This document shows, one piece after another, positions 1-8,364 of a stretch of 64,000 bases of DNA (its first letter is position 1; the number at the start of each line of letters is the position of its first letter). A model generated the notes under the pieces. The model was not told where the DNA came from. It did no database searches and saw nothing but the letters and a program-made list of their open reading frames with translations. The DNA is from JAJXWB01 sp046349085 (GTDB lineage: Bacteria; Pseudomonadota; Alphaproteobacteria; Rhizobiales; Beijerinckiaceae), in NCBI GenBank assembly GCA_046349085.1, contig JAXMDA010000003.1, positions 310,001-374,000 of the forward strand, given 5' to 3'. Made by a program: the position numbers and the translations under genes.

Positions 1-730
1 CCTCGAACGCGACATGATCGACTTTCGATTCGAGGCCCATCGCGACGAACAGCGTGTGATGGTCCGACGGCTCGTCTCCGCGGTCGAGCCGCATGAAGGA
101 TCCCACGGGCGTTCCGTCGGGCAGGCACATGACGTCGGATGGAATGAAACCGAGCGTGTCCATGTACCAGCGCGCGCTCTTGTCGAAATCCGGCGTTTCA
201 AGGACGAGGTGGCCGAGCTTGGTCACCTGCGGAGGCTCTAGCGTCGGGCGCTGCGTATCGTTGACCCGAACGATTCCGTTCGGCGCATTGTGCGGAATGG
301 CTGCGCGCAAGGGCAATTGCTCGGCGGGTCGGTATCCGTGCAGCACGTGGACTGCGACGCCCTCCGGGTCGGTCAGGCGCACGACCGAACCGCCTCCCGG
401 TGCGGCATCCTGCTCGATCGGACGCCCCGTGGCCTTCGCCAGCCTTTCCAGATCTGCTCCAGTCGCGACTGAGAAGCCGAGCCCGAGAAATCGGGCGACT
501 GGTCCGCGCGTCGCTCGATAGATATAGGGCTGCGGATCGGTCCCGCGCAGGAACAGGTCCGTATCGGTTCGCTTGATGGAAATGAGGCCGAAATCGCACA
601 GATATTCTTCCACCTTGGCGAGGTCCGGCCGCTCGAAATGAACGAACAGGAGTTTGTCGGCTTTGACGATGGGGGAAGCGCTGCGGCCGAGTTCAATAGA
701 ACCCGGACCGGTCTTGACTGCCTGCGACAT
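1..730 (-). CDS. VOC-family extradiol ring-cleavage dioxygenase, partial (3' end off window)
   Basis: About 243 residues are visible before the gene runs off the left edge. It starts at an ATG (728-730) preceded by a weak Shine-Dalgarno-like sequence. The first ~145 residues form one vicinal-oxygen-chelate module and a second module begins near KLGHLVLETPD. The His of that motif and the His of VDHVAFE match the two metal His ligands of type I extradiol dioxygenases (the BphC/catechol 2,3-dioxygenase family); the expected Glu ligand would lie beyond the window. The family opens dihydroxylated aromatic rings with O2 using Fe(II). It is the last visible gene of a four-gene minus-strand operon that also has a second VOC enzyme and a molybdenum transhydroxylase-like pair, which supports a role in aromatic degradation. 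The substrate cannot be read from sequence. Confidence 0.8.
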   Translation of the reverse strand, partial: MSQAVKTGPGSIELGRSASPIVKADKLLFVHFERPDLAKVEEYLCDFGLISIKRTDTDLFLRGTDPQPYIYRATRGPVARFLGLGFSVATGADLERLAKATGRPIEQDAAPGGGSVVRLTDPEGVAVHVLHGYRPAEQLPLRAAIPHNAPNGIVRVNDTQRPTLEPPQVTKLGHLVLETPDFDKSARWYMDTLGFIPSDVMCLPDGTPVGSFMRLDRGDEPSDHHTLFVAMGLESKVDHVAFE

Positions 731-832
731 TGACCTCTCCCTGGCTATCTGGCGCGCGCGTCGAGCGCTTCGCTTGTTCGGCGAAGGTCGCGCCGCGCGC
801 GATTTCGGCGCGCGCTCGTTACTGGACCCGAT

Positions 833-1702
833 TCATCGGCTGCGAACGGCTTCGGACGCGCCCGACCTGCTCAGGCGGATTTCGCCGAGATAGACGCTTT
901 CGCCGAGTTCGCATTGTTTGACGGCCGCTCCGATCGCGTGCTCGACACGAACCGAATAGGCGCCGCTATTTGCGGCAAGCTTGCTGAACCGAAAGTCGCC
1001 GAATGCGTCCGTCTTGGTTGTCCCCAACCGCTTATCGCCCTGGTGCAGGCTCACTTCGGCGTGCTGGACGCAATCAACGACGTTGTCGACGAGTACGCTG
1101 ACTGAACCGCCGATGAAGCACGTGTCCCATCGATCGAGGCCGCGGTACCAGACGCGGGGCGCGGTGTTCAGGTCCGGACGCAAGGGGCGTAGATCTTCGC
1201 GGCGGACCTTATCTTTCATTGCGTCGTCGCTGATTTTGACGGCCTCGAAGACGTCGGTCGGACAGGCCTGCTGGCAGCGCGGATGCGACCAGCCCTGATC
1301 GAGAAGATGCGCATCGAAGATCCACGCCTGCGGCGTTTGCAGCTCGTCATTCCACACGATCGCGCCGTAGGGGCAGGCGTCTACGATATCTCTCCTCCCA
1401 CGCGACTTTTGCGGATCGATGATCACGATCCCATCGTCACGTTTGCGCACCGCGTCGCCGCCGGCCTTCATGCACGGCGCGTTGTCGCAATGGTTGCACA
1501 TCGTCGGAAGATACGTCGTCTCGACCATGGGCGCGCTTCCTTGCGCGCGGCGCTGGATCCGGATTGTACTGTCGCCCTCGGCGGCTGCCGGCGCCGAATA
1601 GCCGGGAAAGTCGTTGCCGACGTGTTCGTCACGATCTGCGATAACGCAATTGTAGCAATTGGCGCACCGCTCGATGTCGACGATCAGATTCCACTTTGTC
1701 AT
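833..1702 (-). CDS. Iron-sulfur (beta) subunit of a transhydroxylase-like molybdoenzyme
   Basis: 289 residues. The first ~180 form a ferredoxin-like electron-transfer subunit of the DMSO reductase family: Cys13/16/19 (CANCYNC), Cys69/72/77, Cys110, Cys143 and Cys147. The fourth ligand of the first motif is Asp23 and that of the second is Gly81, so there are fewer Cys ligands than in four-cluster subunits such as DmsB. The C-terminal ~100 residues look like a Cna-B/carboxypeptidase-regulatory beta domain. A ferredoxin part plus such a beta domain in ~275 residues is the known architecture of the small subunit of pyrogallol-phloroglucinol transhydroxylase. The start lies 9 bp after the alpha-subunit stop with an AGAGGCAGAG ribosome site, so the two are co-translated. 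Assignment to this subfamily is strong; the actual substrate is not known. Confidence 0.85.
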   Translation of the reverse strand: MTKWNLIVDIERCANCYNCVIADRDEHVGNDFPGYSAPAAAEGDSTIRIQRRAQGSAPMVETTYLPTMCNHCDNAPCMKAGGDAVRKRDDGIVIIDPQKSRGRRDIVDACPYGAIVWNDELQTPQAWIFDAHLLDQGWSHPRCQQACPTDVFEAVKISDDAMKDKVRREDLRPLRPDLNTAPRVWYRGLDRWDTCFIGGSVSVLVDNVVDCVQHAEVSLHQGDKRLGTTKTDAFGDFRFSKLAANSGAYSVRVEHAIGAAVKQCELGESVYLGEIRLSRSGASEAVRSR

Positions 1703-1711
1703 CTCTGCCTC

Positions 1712-4684
1712 TTACGCTGCACGGCCGGCTTTGAACGCCTCGGCGCCGAGCCACTTCTCGACCTGCACCAGACAGGAGTTCGGCGCCATGCTGTGCGTGC
1801 CCCTGGTCTGAGGCCGGTCGGGAGTGAGGATGTTCAGGCACCCCCCGATCTCGACAGTCTCGTTGCCGAATTCGACCAGTTGGAACTCGGCGCTCGCTTC
1901 GTAGGACTTGACGACGCCCGACATGACCATCGGCGAGATATCCGCAGCGCAGATCACAGCGCCGCGGTCGTTGAAGATCTTCACGAGGTCTCGATGGCTG
2001 ATTCCTCTCGCTTTTGCGTCCGCAGGGCTCAGTCGCAGCAGCCAGAACCGGTGGCCGGCGATCAAAGCGCGGTGGTCTTCCACCTGGTTGACGGCGCTGT
2101 TCTTGCCGTCGTTGTAGGTGTGGAAGCTGTATCGGCTATGCGTGGCGATCATCTGCAGCGGATAGCGTTCCGCGAGTTCGGTCGCGCGCAATCCTTCCCA
2201 GGACGGGATATAGCGGTTAACGGCCGGACGATCGGGATTGTCGGCTGTGTGGCGTCTGAAGAGCTCGGGGACGAACTCTATCTTGCCGCTCGGCGTCTGC
2301 AGGCCCTTGCCGAATTCTTCAACATATTGGCAAGGCAGCGGCGCCGCTTCCGGAATGTCCTTGTTGCAGTCTTCAGCATACCACCGCATGTCGACGACCG
2401 GAATCTCCGCCGGCGGAACGACGTAATAGCCTCTCCGACAGAATTGCTTCCACGAGATATTCTTGGGCAGGTCGGAGCCATCGAACACGCGCTTGACCCA
2501 TTCGAGATCGCGCCCGCCTTCGGCGAACATCGAGCCTAGTCCGAGCCTGGTAAGAACGCCGGCAAAAATGTCGTAGTCGGAGCGCGACTCTCCCAAGGGT
2601 TCGATACATTTGTGCTGCAGGGCTATGACGCGATGGTTGAGAACGCTGTAGCTTTGAACGGCATAGCCGCCGGCGCTCGACCATTCGCCGATGTCCCAAC
2701 GCTCCAAGGCCGTACAGGCCGGCAGGATGATGTCGGCGAATTGCGCTTCGCCCTCCATCCAGATCGACTGGTTGACGACGAACTCGATGCTTTCGTGCCG
2801 ATAGGCCTCGACCCATCGCCCGGATTTCGTCACGGTGCTGAAGGCTGAGCCGCCGTAGCGATAGATCATGTGGATCGGCGAATAGCCCGGCATGGGATAC
2901 GTGAATGGCGCGAATTGCGCCTCCTGGCTCATGCCGTCCCAGAGATATCCAGTCGCATGGCCGTCGATGATGGCGTCCGGCAATTTCTGACGCGGCACCA
3001 TCTGCTTGACGGGATTCATCGTGAGTACGTGAGGCATGCGCTGATAATTGTTCACCGCATTGGCGTTCCATTGCAGGTCGCCGGAAATGCCGCCGTCGGC
3101 ATAGCCTGGAAAGTAGAAGTACATGTCTACGGGCGCGCCCATCTGGAGGCTGCCGAAATTGACTCCCGGCTTGCCCCATCCCTGCATGGCCATCATCATG
3201 ATCATGCTGCGCGCCCATTGCTGCCCGGTCGCTCCGCGGCCCGCGCCGCCAAATCCGGCGCCGGTCATGCCGATCGCGAGATAGACCTTCTTGCCGCCCC
3301 ACTTTCGCGCAAGCGCGCGAACGTCCCTGGCCGGAACGCCGGTCTCCGCCTCCTGCCATTCAGGGGTCTTGGGAATACCGTCGGTTTCGCCGAGCAGATA
3401 CGCCTTCCATTCGTCGAAACCCGTCGTGCGCCTCGCGACATAGTCCTTGTCGTAGAGGCCTTCGGTCGCCCAGACATGCATGATGGCGATCGCCAGGGCG
3501 GCGTCGGTTTGCGGCCGGACTGGAATCCAGCGCCCGCCGAGCAGCTGGGCCGTCGCGCTGCAATACGGATCGATATGCACGAACTCGACGCCGAGTTCCT
3601 TCGCCCACAGGCGATGCGGCGTGCCTTCGAACCCGCCGTACGCGCTGTTCGTGCTCTCGGGATCGCACGACCAGAAGACGACCATCTCGGCTTCCTGCAG
3701 GGCGTCCACGAGACCGCCGCTGCCGCCCGGCACGCCGACGCGCATCGAATTGCCGAAATGGTGCATGGCGCCCCAGTACCAACCTTCCCAGCTGTCGGGA
3801 TTGGCGACGACGCGCGTAAAGCCGATGAGGTTGGCGAAGCGCATCAGCGCGCTCAGGTAGTAGCCGACGTTGCCCCACTGGTGATGTGACGACATCGGGA
3901 AGGTGATCGCCCCTGGCCCGTGGACGCGCTTCTGCCGATTGATTTCCTTCGCGACGATGTCGAGCGCTTCGTCCCAGCTGATTCGGACGTAGCCGGACTT
4001 GCCACGGTTCTGGGGATTGCGCTCGCCGTCTGGATCGAAATCGACCCGCTTCATCGGATAGAGAATCCGCTGGTCGGAATAGACCTGCGACTTCAGCGAT
4101 AGCGCGTGGGGCGCGACGAGGCCGCGCCGCTTCGGCCGGAACGTCCGACCACGCGCCTCGATCTCCCAGCTCGGCGCGTCCTTGTCGTCGAAATCGATCG
4201 GCGTCGTACGCAATATCTTGCCGTCCTTGACGTAGACAAAAATTGGGCCGCCGTTCGTGCAACTCGTGTAGCGCCGGCTGCCGTCCGGCATGGCGACGCC
4301 CATCTCCTGGCCGACCGTCTGACTCATCGAGAGAGTCTGCGTGAACCAGAGCAGCGTGGCGTCGTCGCCTTCAGGGACGACCTTGAAATTCTTGGCCGCG
4401 TGGATGATTTCGCCCTGGTCGGGGTTGGGCATTAGGAAGGTCAGCGCGGTCGCGACGTCCCTGAACACCATCCGGACATTGGCCGCCCCTGGCGCGCCCT
4501 GTCGGGACATAACCTTGCCGCTCCGAAATTCGATGATGCGCCCGATGCTGCGATCCTTGAGGCCGATCCACGCAACGACGTCGCGCTCCTTCAGCCGCGC
4601 GCGATAGGCCGGGTGGCGCCGCGCGGTCAATTCCAGCACCTTGGGCAATGCGAACAATATCGCGCGGAGAAGCTGCCGCTTCAT
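1712..4684 (-). CDS. Molybdopterin (alpha) subunit, pyrogallol transhydroxylase-like, with N-terminal SCP2-like extension
   Basis: 990 residues from the ATG at 4684, chosen because GGGAGGAA lies just upstream; an in-frame start 63 bp earlier lacks this. Residues ~125-980 are a DMSO reductase-family catalytic subunit. There is no N-terminal Cys motif for a [4Fe-4S] cluster (only Cys142), as in pyrogallol-phloroglucinol transhydroxylase. His267 followed 30 residues later by Asp297-Ser298 reproduces the spacing of the transhydroxylase active site (His144, Asp174 and the Mo ligand Ser175 as I recall them from the Pelobacter acidigallici structure). With the same offset of 123, Tyr275 falls where its Tyr152 is. 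Known family members move a hydroxyl between phenols without net redox change. Residues ~35-118 resemble an SCP2 sterol-carrier fold and are absent from the ~875-residue classic enzyme. No Tat signal is visible, so it is probably cytoplasmic. Confidence 0.82.
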   Translation of the reverse strand: MKRQLLRAILFALPKVLELTARRHPAYRARLKERDVVAWIGLKDRSIGRIIEFRSGKVMSRQGAPGAANVRMVFRDVATALTFLMPNPDQGEIIHAAKNFKVVPEGDDATLLWFTQTLSMSQTVGQEMGVAMPDGSRRYTSCTNGGPIFVYVKDGKILRTTPIDFDDKDAPSWEIEARGRTFRPKRRGLVAPHALSLKSQVYSDQRILYPMKRVDFDPDGERNPQNRGKSGYVRISWDEALDIVAKEINRQKRVHGPGAITFPMSSHHQWGNVGYYLSALMRFANLIGFTRVVANPDSWEGWYWGAMHHFGNSMRVGVPGGSGGLVDALQEAEMVVFWSCDPESTNSAYGGFEGTPHRLWAKELGVEFVHIDPYCSATAQLLGGRWIPVRPQTDAALAIAIMHVWATEGLYDKDYVARRTTGFDEWKAYLLGETDGIPKTPEWQEAETGVPARDVRALARKWGGKKVYLAIGMTGAGFGGAGRGATGQQWARSMIMMMAMQGWGKPGVNFGSLQMGAPVDMYFYFPGYADGGISGDLQWNANAVNNYQRMPHVLTMNPVKQMVPRQKLPDAIIDGHATGYLWDGMSQEAQFAPFTYPMPGYSPIHMIYRYGGSAFSTVTKSGRWVEAYRHESIEFVVNQSIWMEGEAQFADIILPACTALERWDIGEWSSAGGYAVQSYSVLNHRVIALQHKCIEPLGESRSDYDIFAGVLTRLGLGSMFAEGGRDLEWVKRVFDGSDLPKNISWKQFCRRGYYVVPPAEIPVVDMRWYAEDCNKDIPEAAPLPCQYVEEFGKGLQTPSGKIEFVPELFRRHTADNPDRPAVNRYIPSWEGLRATELAERYPLQMIATHSRYSFHTYNDGKNSAVNQVEDHRALIAGHRFWLLRLSPADAKARGISHRDLVKIFNDRGAVICAADISPMVMSGVVKSYEASAEFQLVEFGNETVEIGGCLNILTPDRPQTRGTHSMAPNSCLVQVEKWLGAEAFKAGRAA

Positions 4685-4813
4685 GGTTCCTCCCTGACGG
4701 AATGCGTGGCGCCTGCGCGCCCGATAGCCGGGCGGCCGTGCGCTCATCGGCCTATTGAGTCTCGCGCGCGGGGCGCGCGGACTGTTGGGCGGTCCTGGCG
4801 TGAGACGTGATCG

Positions 4814-5743
4814 TCACGCCCCAGGAAAGTTCGGCCCCCATTGCAAGAGCGTGTCGCGGCCGAATGGATATTTGAGGATCGGCGTATCCGCGTTCACGAG
4901 GTCGCCGTCCGTGAAATGCTCGACGTTGAAGCCGGCGGGATCGGTCCAGTAGTCGAAAATCTGGCTGCCGTGGAAGTGGCGGCCAATGCCCCAGCGATGC
5001 TTGTGTCCGCAATCGAGCATATGCATGTGGCCCATCCCAAGATCGTCGAAGTCGCGGCATTCAAAGGATATGTGGTCGACGTCGGCGCTTTCCTTGCCAG
5101 CGGCGGCGCTCGCCACGATTGCGACCGTGTGATGATCCGTCCAGGTTGCGCCCCGATCGAGATGCATGAAGGATGCGAGGACGTTCGACTCCTCGCCAGC
5201 GTGGATGAGCTCGGAAGGCTTCGCGCCGACGTTCTCGCAATACCACGCGATAAGCTCCTGCGGCTTGGGCGAGAGCAACGCGATATGCCCAAGACGCATG
5301 GCGTGCGCCGGTCCCGCCGCCGGTCGCTGGTAGTGACCAAGCCGCTTCTTGCCGAACGCATCATTCCAGACGATCGCTTTCCCTCCGGCGTCAACCGGCT
5401 TGGAACGCTTGGCGCCATACACGAATTCCAGACGGCGGCCGTCCGGGTCTTCCGTCACGACGTACCTTCCGCCGCCAGGGTGCGGGCAGTCGGCGATGCT
5501 CGCCCGGAAGCGCGCAGCCAGATTTTCGAGCCCCGCAGCGTCTGCGACGCGAAAACCTATGCCGACAAGGGCTGGCTCGCCTTGCGTGGACATCCAGGAG
5601 AACGGCGCGTCGCCGTAGGTTCGCATGTAGGCGCTTTGTTCGTTTCGCTCCAGATCGAGCAGTCCGTAGTCACGCATGAAGGCACAGGCCGCATCCAAGT
5701 CCGGATGACGGAGCATCACATATTCGATGTCCTCGATGCTCAT
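4814..5743 (-). CDS. Type I extradiol dioxygenase (VOC family, two modules)
   Basis: 309 residues, the usual length for two-module extradiol dioxygenases. The second module carries the Fe(II) triad: His in RLGHIALLSP, His in VDHISFEC and Glu in FNVEHFTDG. A BphC-like C-terminal GRHFHGSQIFDYWTDP stretch supports ring-cleaving activity on a catecholic substrate. The start ATG has an AGGGAGGT ribosome site. It is the promoter-proximal gene of the operon, followed after 130 bp by the molybdenum alpha subunit. It has the same fold as the partial VOC gene at the operon's other end but is clearly diverged from it, so the two may act on successive or alternative diols. The substrate is not determined. 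Confidence 0.88.
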   Translation of the reverse strand: MSIEDIEYVMLRHPDLDAACAFMRDYGLLDLERNEQSAYMRTYGDAPFSWMSTQGEPALVGIGFRVADAAGLENLAARFRASIADCPHPGGGRYVVTEDPDGRRLEFVYGAKRSKPVDAGGKAIVWNDAFGKKRLGHYQRPAAGPAHAMRLGHIALLSPKPQELIAWYCENVGAKPSELIHAGEESNVLASFMHLDRGATWTDHHTVAIVASAAAGKESADVDHISFECRDFDDLGMGHMHMLDCGHKHRWGIGRHFHGSQIFDYWTDPAGFNVEHFTDGDLVNADTPILKYPFGRDTLLQWGPNFPGA

Positions 5744-5784
5744 GCTGACCTCCCTTTTCGCCGAGTCGACTTTTGATGTTGGAC

Positions 5785-5812
5785 AATATACTCAAGACGA
5801 CCATTTAGTCAA
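5785..5812 (-). promoter_or_regulatory. Sigma70-like promoter with 17-bp direct repeat (candidate operator)
   Basis: Reading the minus strand, TTGACT (5812-5807) is followed by a 16-bp spacer and TATATT (5790-5785), about 40 bp upstream of the VOC start. Across it lie two related blocks with a 17-bp period, TCATCTTGACTAAATGG and TCGTCTTGAGTATATTG. Repeats covering -35 and -10 are what a repressor site looks like. This short AT-rich stretch stands out in GC-rich surroundings. A remnant of a TetR gene starts immediately beyond it on the other strand. Confidence 0.6.
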
Positions 5813-5821
5813 GATGACAAT

Positions 5822-6067
5822 ATCGAGCGTTTCGAGGGTGCGGCAGATGGCCGGGTCGACCCCGTGCGCCGAGCCCGGTTTGGGCTCGAACGCCAAGCAA
5901 GAAGCCGGGCTCGATTGGTCGATGCGGCGCGCGCGCTGTTCGCAATACGCGCGGTTGAGGAAAAGCGCGCCGAATATCTCCAGCCCGGGGACCGGATTTC
6001 CGCCCGCATCTTCAGTGCGGTTGGCCGTGTGGATCTCGGCGAACAGGCGACGCTGGCGACCGCATGA
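5822..6067 (+). pseudogene. Remnant of a TetR-family regulator, N-terminal part
   Basis: One frame reads ERFEGAADGRVDPVRRAR and, further on, RSRARLVDAARALFA, which is the typical lead-in and first helix of a TetR DNA-binding domain. The recognition-helix region (usually G-x-T-x-x-x-IA-x-x-AGVSxGTLYxYF) is missing and the frame ends after 60 more residues at 6065-6067. A GTG at 5864 is the only good start, inside the domain. Its divergent position next to the aromatic operon promoter suggests it was the operon's repressor before an internal deletion. The similarity is short, so this is a tentative call. Confidence 0.4.
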
Positions 6068-6457
6068 GCGGGAAAGCGTCAGCTCAGTTCACCGCTTCGA
6101 TCCTGGGGCAGATTTTGCACTTAAAGATGCGGCCGGCGAGACCGGTCCGCCACGTTGTGACGCTGTCAGCTCTGCGACCTGTGCGAGTGTCGCCCGAACT
6201 CGCGCCGGTTTCACATCGATGGCGCGCAGGATCGGCGCGATTGCCGAACGGGCCTGCGCCGCGTCGAGCCGGCCTGCCGAGAGGGACAGTCAGTGGTCTG
6301 CACTAGCGAGCATGACGCGGCGGTGAGAGAGTTCTGCACAGGGACGTAGCGTCTTCGCGGCGCAATTGACGCACGAAACGACGCGCCGCCGCTTCCGTGG
6401 CGCCAATGAAAGCCGGATCATTGGCCCCGCCGCGCTTCGCACCGCCTGCTCGTCCTG
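6068..6457. other. Intergenic stretch, no convincing gene
   Basis: About 390 bp between the TetR remnant and the BKACE gene. A minus-strand reading near 6290-6130 gives a helical-looking peptide (LSAGRLDAAQARSAIAP) but has an in-frame stop just upstream and no start, so it may be another gene remnant. No terminator with a T-tract is visible. Confidence 0.4.
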
Positions 6458-7381
6458 CTAGATCGCCGTGCGGTCGGCGCCCTTGAGATGCAGTATTTCG
6501 CGGGCTTCGTCCGGCGTCGCCACTTCGAGGCCGAGGCCCTCGATGATCTGGCGGGCGAGTCGCACCTGCTCGGCGTTGGATTCTGCGAGACGGCCCGGAC
6601 CGGACCAGAGCGAGTCCTCGAGGCCAACACGCACATTCCCGCCCATGGCCGCCGCCATGGCGGCGATCGGCAATTGTGCACGGCCGGCGCCAAGCACGGA
6701 CCAGCGGTACTTGTCGCCGAACAGACGGTCGGCCGTGCGCTTCATGTGCAGCACGTCTTCCGGATGCGAGCCCGTGCCGCCGAGCAGTCCGAACACGGTC
6801 TGAACGAAAAGCGGCGGCTTGACGAGGCCGCGCTCGAGGAAATGCGCGAGATTGTAGAGATGCGAGGTGTCGTAGCACTCGAATTCGAAGCGCGTGTCGG
6901 ATTCCGCCATAGTGCGCAGGACATATTCGATGTCCTGGAACGTGTTGCGGAACACGATGTCCTTGTTGCCCAACATCTCCGGCTCCCAGGCGTGCTTGAA
7001 CTCCTTGAAGCGGTTCAGCATGCCGAAGAGCCCGAAATTCATCGAACCCATGTTGAGCGAGGCGACCTCGGGCTTGTAGGTCTTGGCCGGCAGCACGCGC
7101 TCCTCGACCTTCATGTACGGCGCGCCGCCGGTCGTCAGGTTGATGACGCAGTTCGACCGCTGCTTGATGACCTTCAGGAACGGCGCGAAGGCTTCAGGGG
7201 ACTGGTCCGGCTGTCCCGTCTCGGGATTGCGCGCGTGCAGATGCACGATGGCCGCGCCGGCCTCCGCCGCGCCGATCGAGGCGTCGACGATTTCCTGCGG
7301 CGTCACCGGCAGGGCCTTCGACATGCTGGGGGTATGGATGGCGCCTGTCACGGCGCAGGTGATGATGACCTTCTTGCTCAT
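6458..7381 (-). CDS. Beta-keto acid cleavage enzyme (BKACE, DUF849 family)
   Basis: 307 residues, full family length. BKACE enzymes are Zn-dependent TIM barrels that condense a beta-keto acid with acetyl-CoA and split it into acetoacetyl-CoA and a shorter acid, as in 3-keto-5-aminohexanoate (lysine fermentation) and dehydrocarnitine breakdown. His47 and His49 in IVHLHAR and Glu255 in GLED fit the metal ligands; NLTTGG and GLLGGTGSHPEDV are family motifs. It is the last gene of a minus-strand operon, 30 bp after a 3-hydroxyacid dehydrogenase, so the pair can oxidise a 3-hydroxy acid to a 3-keto acid and then cleave it. Family call is strong; carnitine-like compounds are only one possible substrate. 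Confidence 0.9.
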   Translation of the reverse strand: MSKKVIITCAVTGAIHTPSMSKALPVTPQEIVDASIGAAEAGAAIVHLHARNPETGQPDQSPEAFAPFLKVIKQRSNCVINLTTGGAPYMKVEERVLPAKTYKPEVASLNMGSMNFGLFGMLNRFKEFKHAWEPEMLGNKDIVFRNTFQDIEYVLRTMAESDTRFEFECYDTSHLYNLAHFLERGLVKPPLFVQTVFGLLGGTGSHPEDVLHMKRTADRLFGDKYRWSVLGAGRAQLPIAAMAAAMGGNVRVGLEDSLWSGPGRLAESNAEQVRLARQIIEGLGLEVATPDEAREILHLKGADRTAI

Positions 7382-7411
7382 CGCTTCCGTCCTCTGTCTG
7401 TGTCTTGAAAT

Positions 7412-8356
7412 TCAGGCGTCCTTCCCGGCGTCGCGCTTGTGTGCGGCGAGCGCGGCCAGACGTTCGTTGCGCCAGCGCGTGCGACGCGCCAGCCGCTCGG
7501 GCGCGGCCTCGTGCGGCCAGGCGGCGATCACGCTGTCGATATTGGGCGATTTGTAGACGTCGGATTTCGCGCCATCGTCGGCCAGCCGCTTGTAGAAGCC
7601 GGTGTAGCGCGCGCAATAGTCGGCGACGCCGCCGGGCGCATTGAGTTCGATCGTCTCGAACGGCCCCATGAAGGACCAGCGTAGACCGAGACCATCCTTC
7701 ACCGTGCGGTCAAGATCCTCTGCCGACACATAGCCTTCGCCGACCAGCCGGAACGCCTCGGCCAGCAGCGCGCCCTGCAGGCGGTTCAGGATGAATCCGT
7801 CCGCCTCCTTCAGCACGACAATCGGCGTCTGGCCGATGGAAGCATAGACGTCTTTCGCGCGCGAAATAGTCTCGGGCGATGTCCAGGGCGCGCCGGACAA
7901 TTCGACCAGCGGGATGAGATGCGGCGGATTGACGGGATGGCCGACGAGGCAGCGCGCGCGGCCAGCCAGCCTCTCCGTGAAGCGCGAGGCGACGATGGCC
8001 GAGGTCGAGGAAGCGAGGATCGCGCGTGGCGGCGCAAGCCGGTCGAGTTCGGCAAAGAGCGCGATCTTGACGTCGACGTCCTCCGGTCCGTTCTCCTGCA
8101 CGAAATCGGCGTCCGCGAGCGCATCGGCAAGGCTCGCCGCAGCCGTTACACGCGTTGCTGCGCCATCGGGGTCGTTCGCCAGTCCATGGCGGGCGAGGCC
8201 CTGCAGTTCTTCGTGCACGAGACCCGGCGCCGCCGCCAGCGTCGGCGCATGCGTATCTGTCATGGACACGCGCCAGCCCGCGCGAGCGAAAATCGTCGCC
8301 CAGGCGCGACCGATCAGGCCGGAGCCGACGATCGCCACTTTCTTCGCTTCGTTCAT
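7412..8356 (-). CDS. NAD-dependent 3-hydroxyacyl/L-carnitine dehydrogenase-like protein
   Basis: 314 residues from the ATG at 8356 (MNEAKK). The N-terminal Rossmann motif is VAIVGSGLIGRAWA, and GHPVNPPHLIPLVELSGAPWT is the signature loop of the branch holding L-carnitine dehydrogenase and L-gulonate 3-dehydrogenase (lambda-crystallin), not the classic fatty acid beta-oxidation FadB branch. Expected reaction: a 3-hydroxy acid plus NAD+ to a 3-keto acid. It starts 8 bp after the fused ABC transporter gene and precedes the BKACE gene, the same pairing used for L-carnitine to glycine betaine. The tail (from ~265) is Ala/Arg-rich. Substrate is inferred from context only. Confidence 0.82.
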   Translation of the reverse strand: MNEAKKVAIVGSGLIGRAWATIFARAGWRVSMTDTHAPTLAAAPGLVHEELQGLARHGLANDPDGAATRVTAAASLADALADADFVQENGPEDVDVKIALFAELDRLAPPRAILASSTSAIVASRFTERLAGRARCLVGHPVNPPHLIPLVELSGAPWTSPETISRAKDVYASIGQTPIVVLKEADGFILNRLQGALLAEAFRLVGEGYVSAEDLDRTVKDGLGLRWSFMGPFETIELNAPGGVADYCARYTGFYKRLADDGAKSDVYKSPNIDSVIAAWPHEAAPERLARRTRWRNERLAALAAHKRDAGKDA

Positions 8357-8364
8357 GTCCAAAC

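Noticed and set aside
5727..6326. 199-residue plus-strand open frame upstream of the VOC operon
   Set aside because: Starts inside the VOC gene on the opposite strand and shows no domain; a different frame carries the TetR-like peptide.
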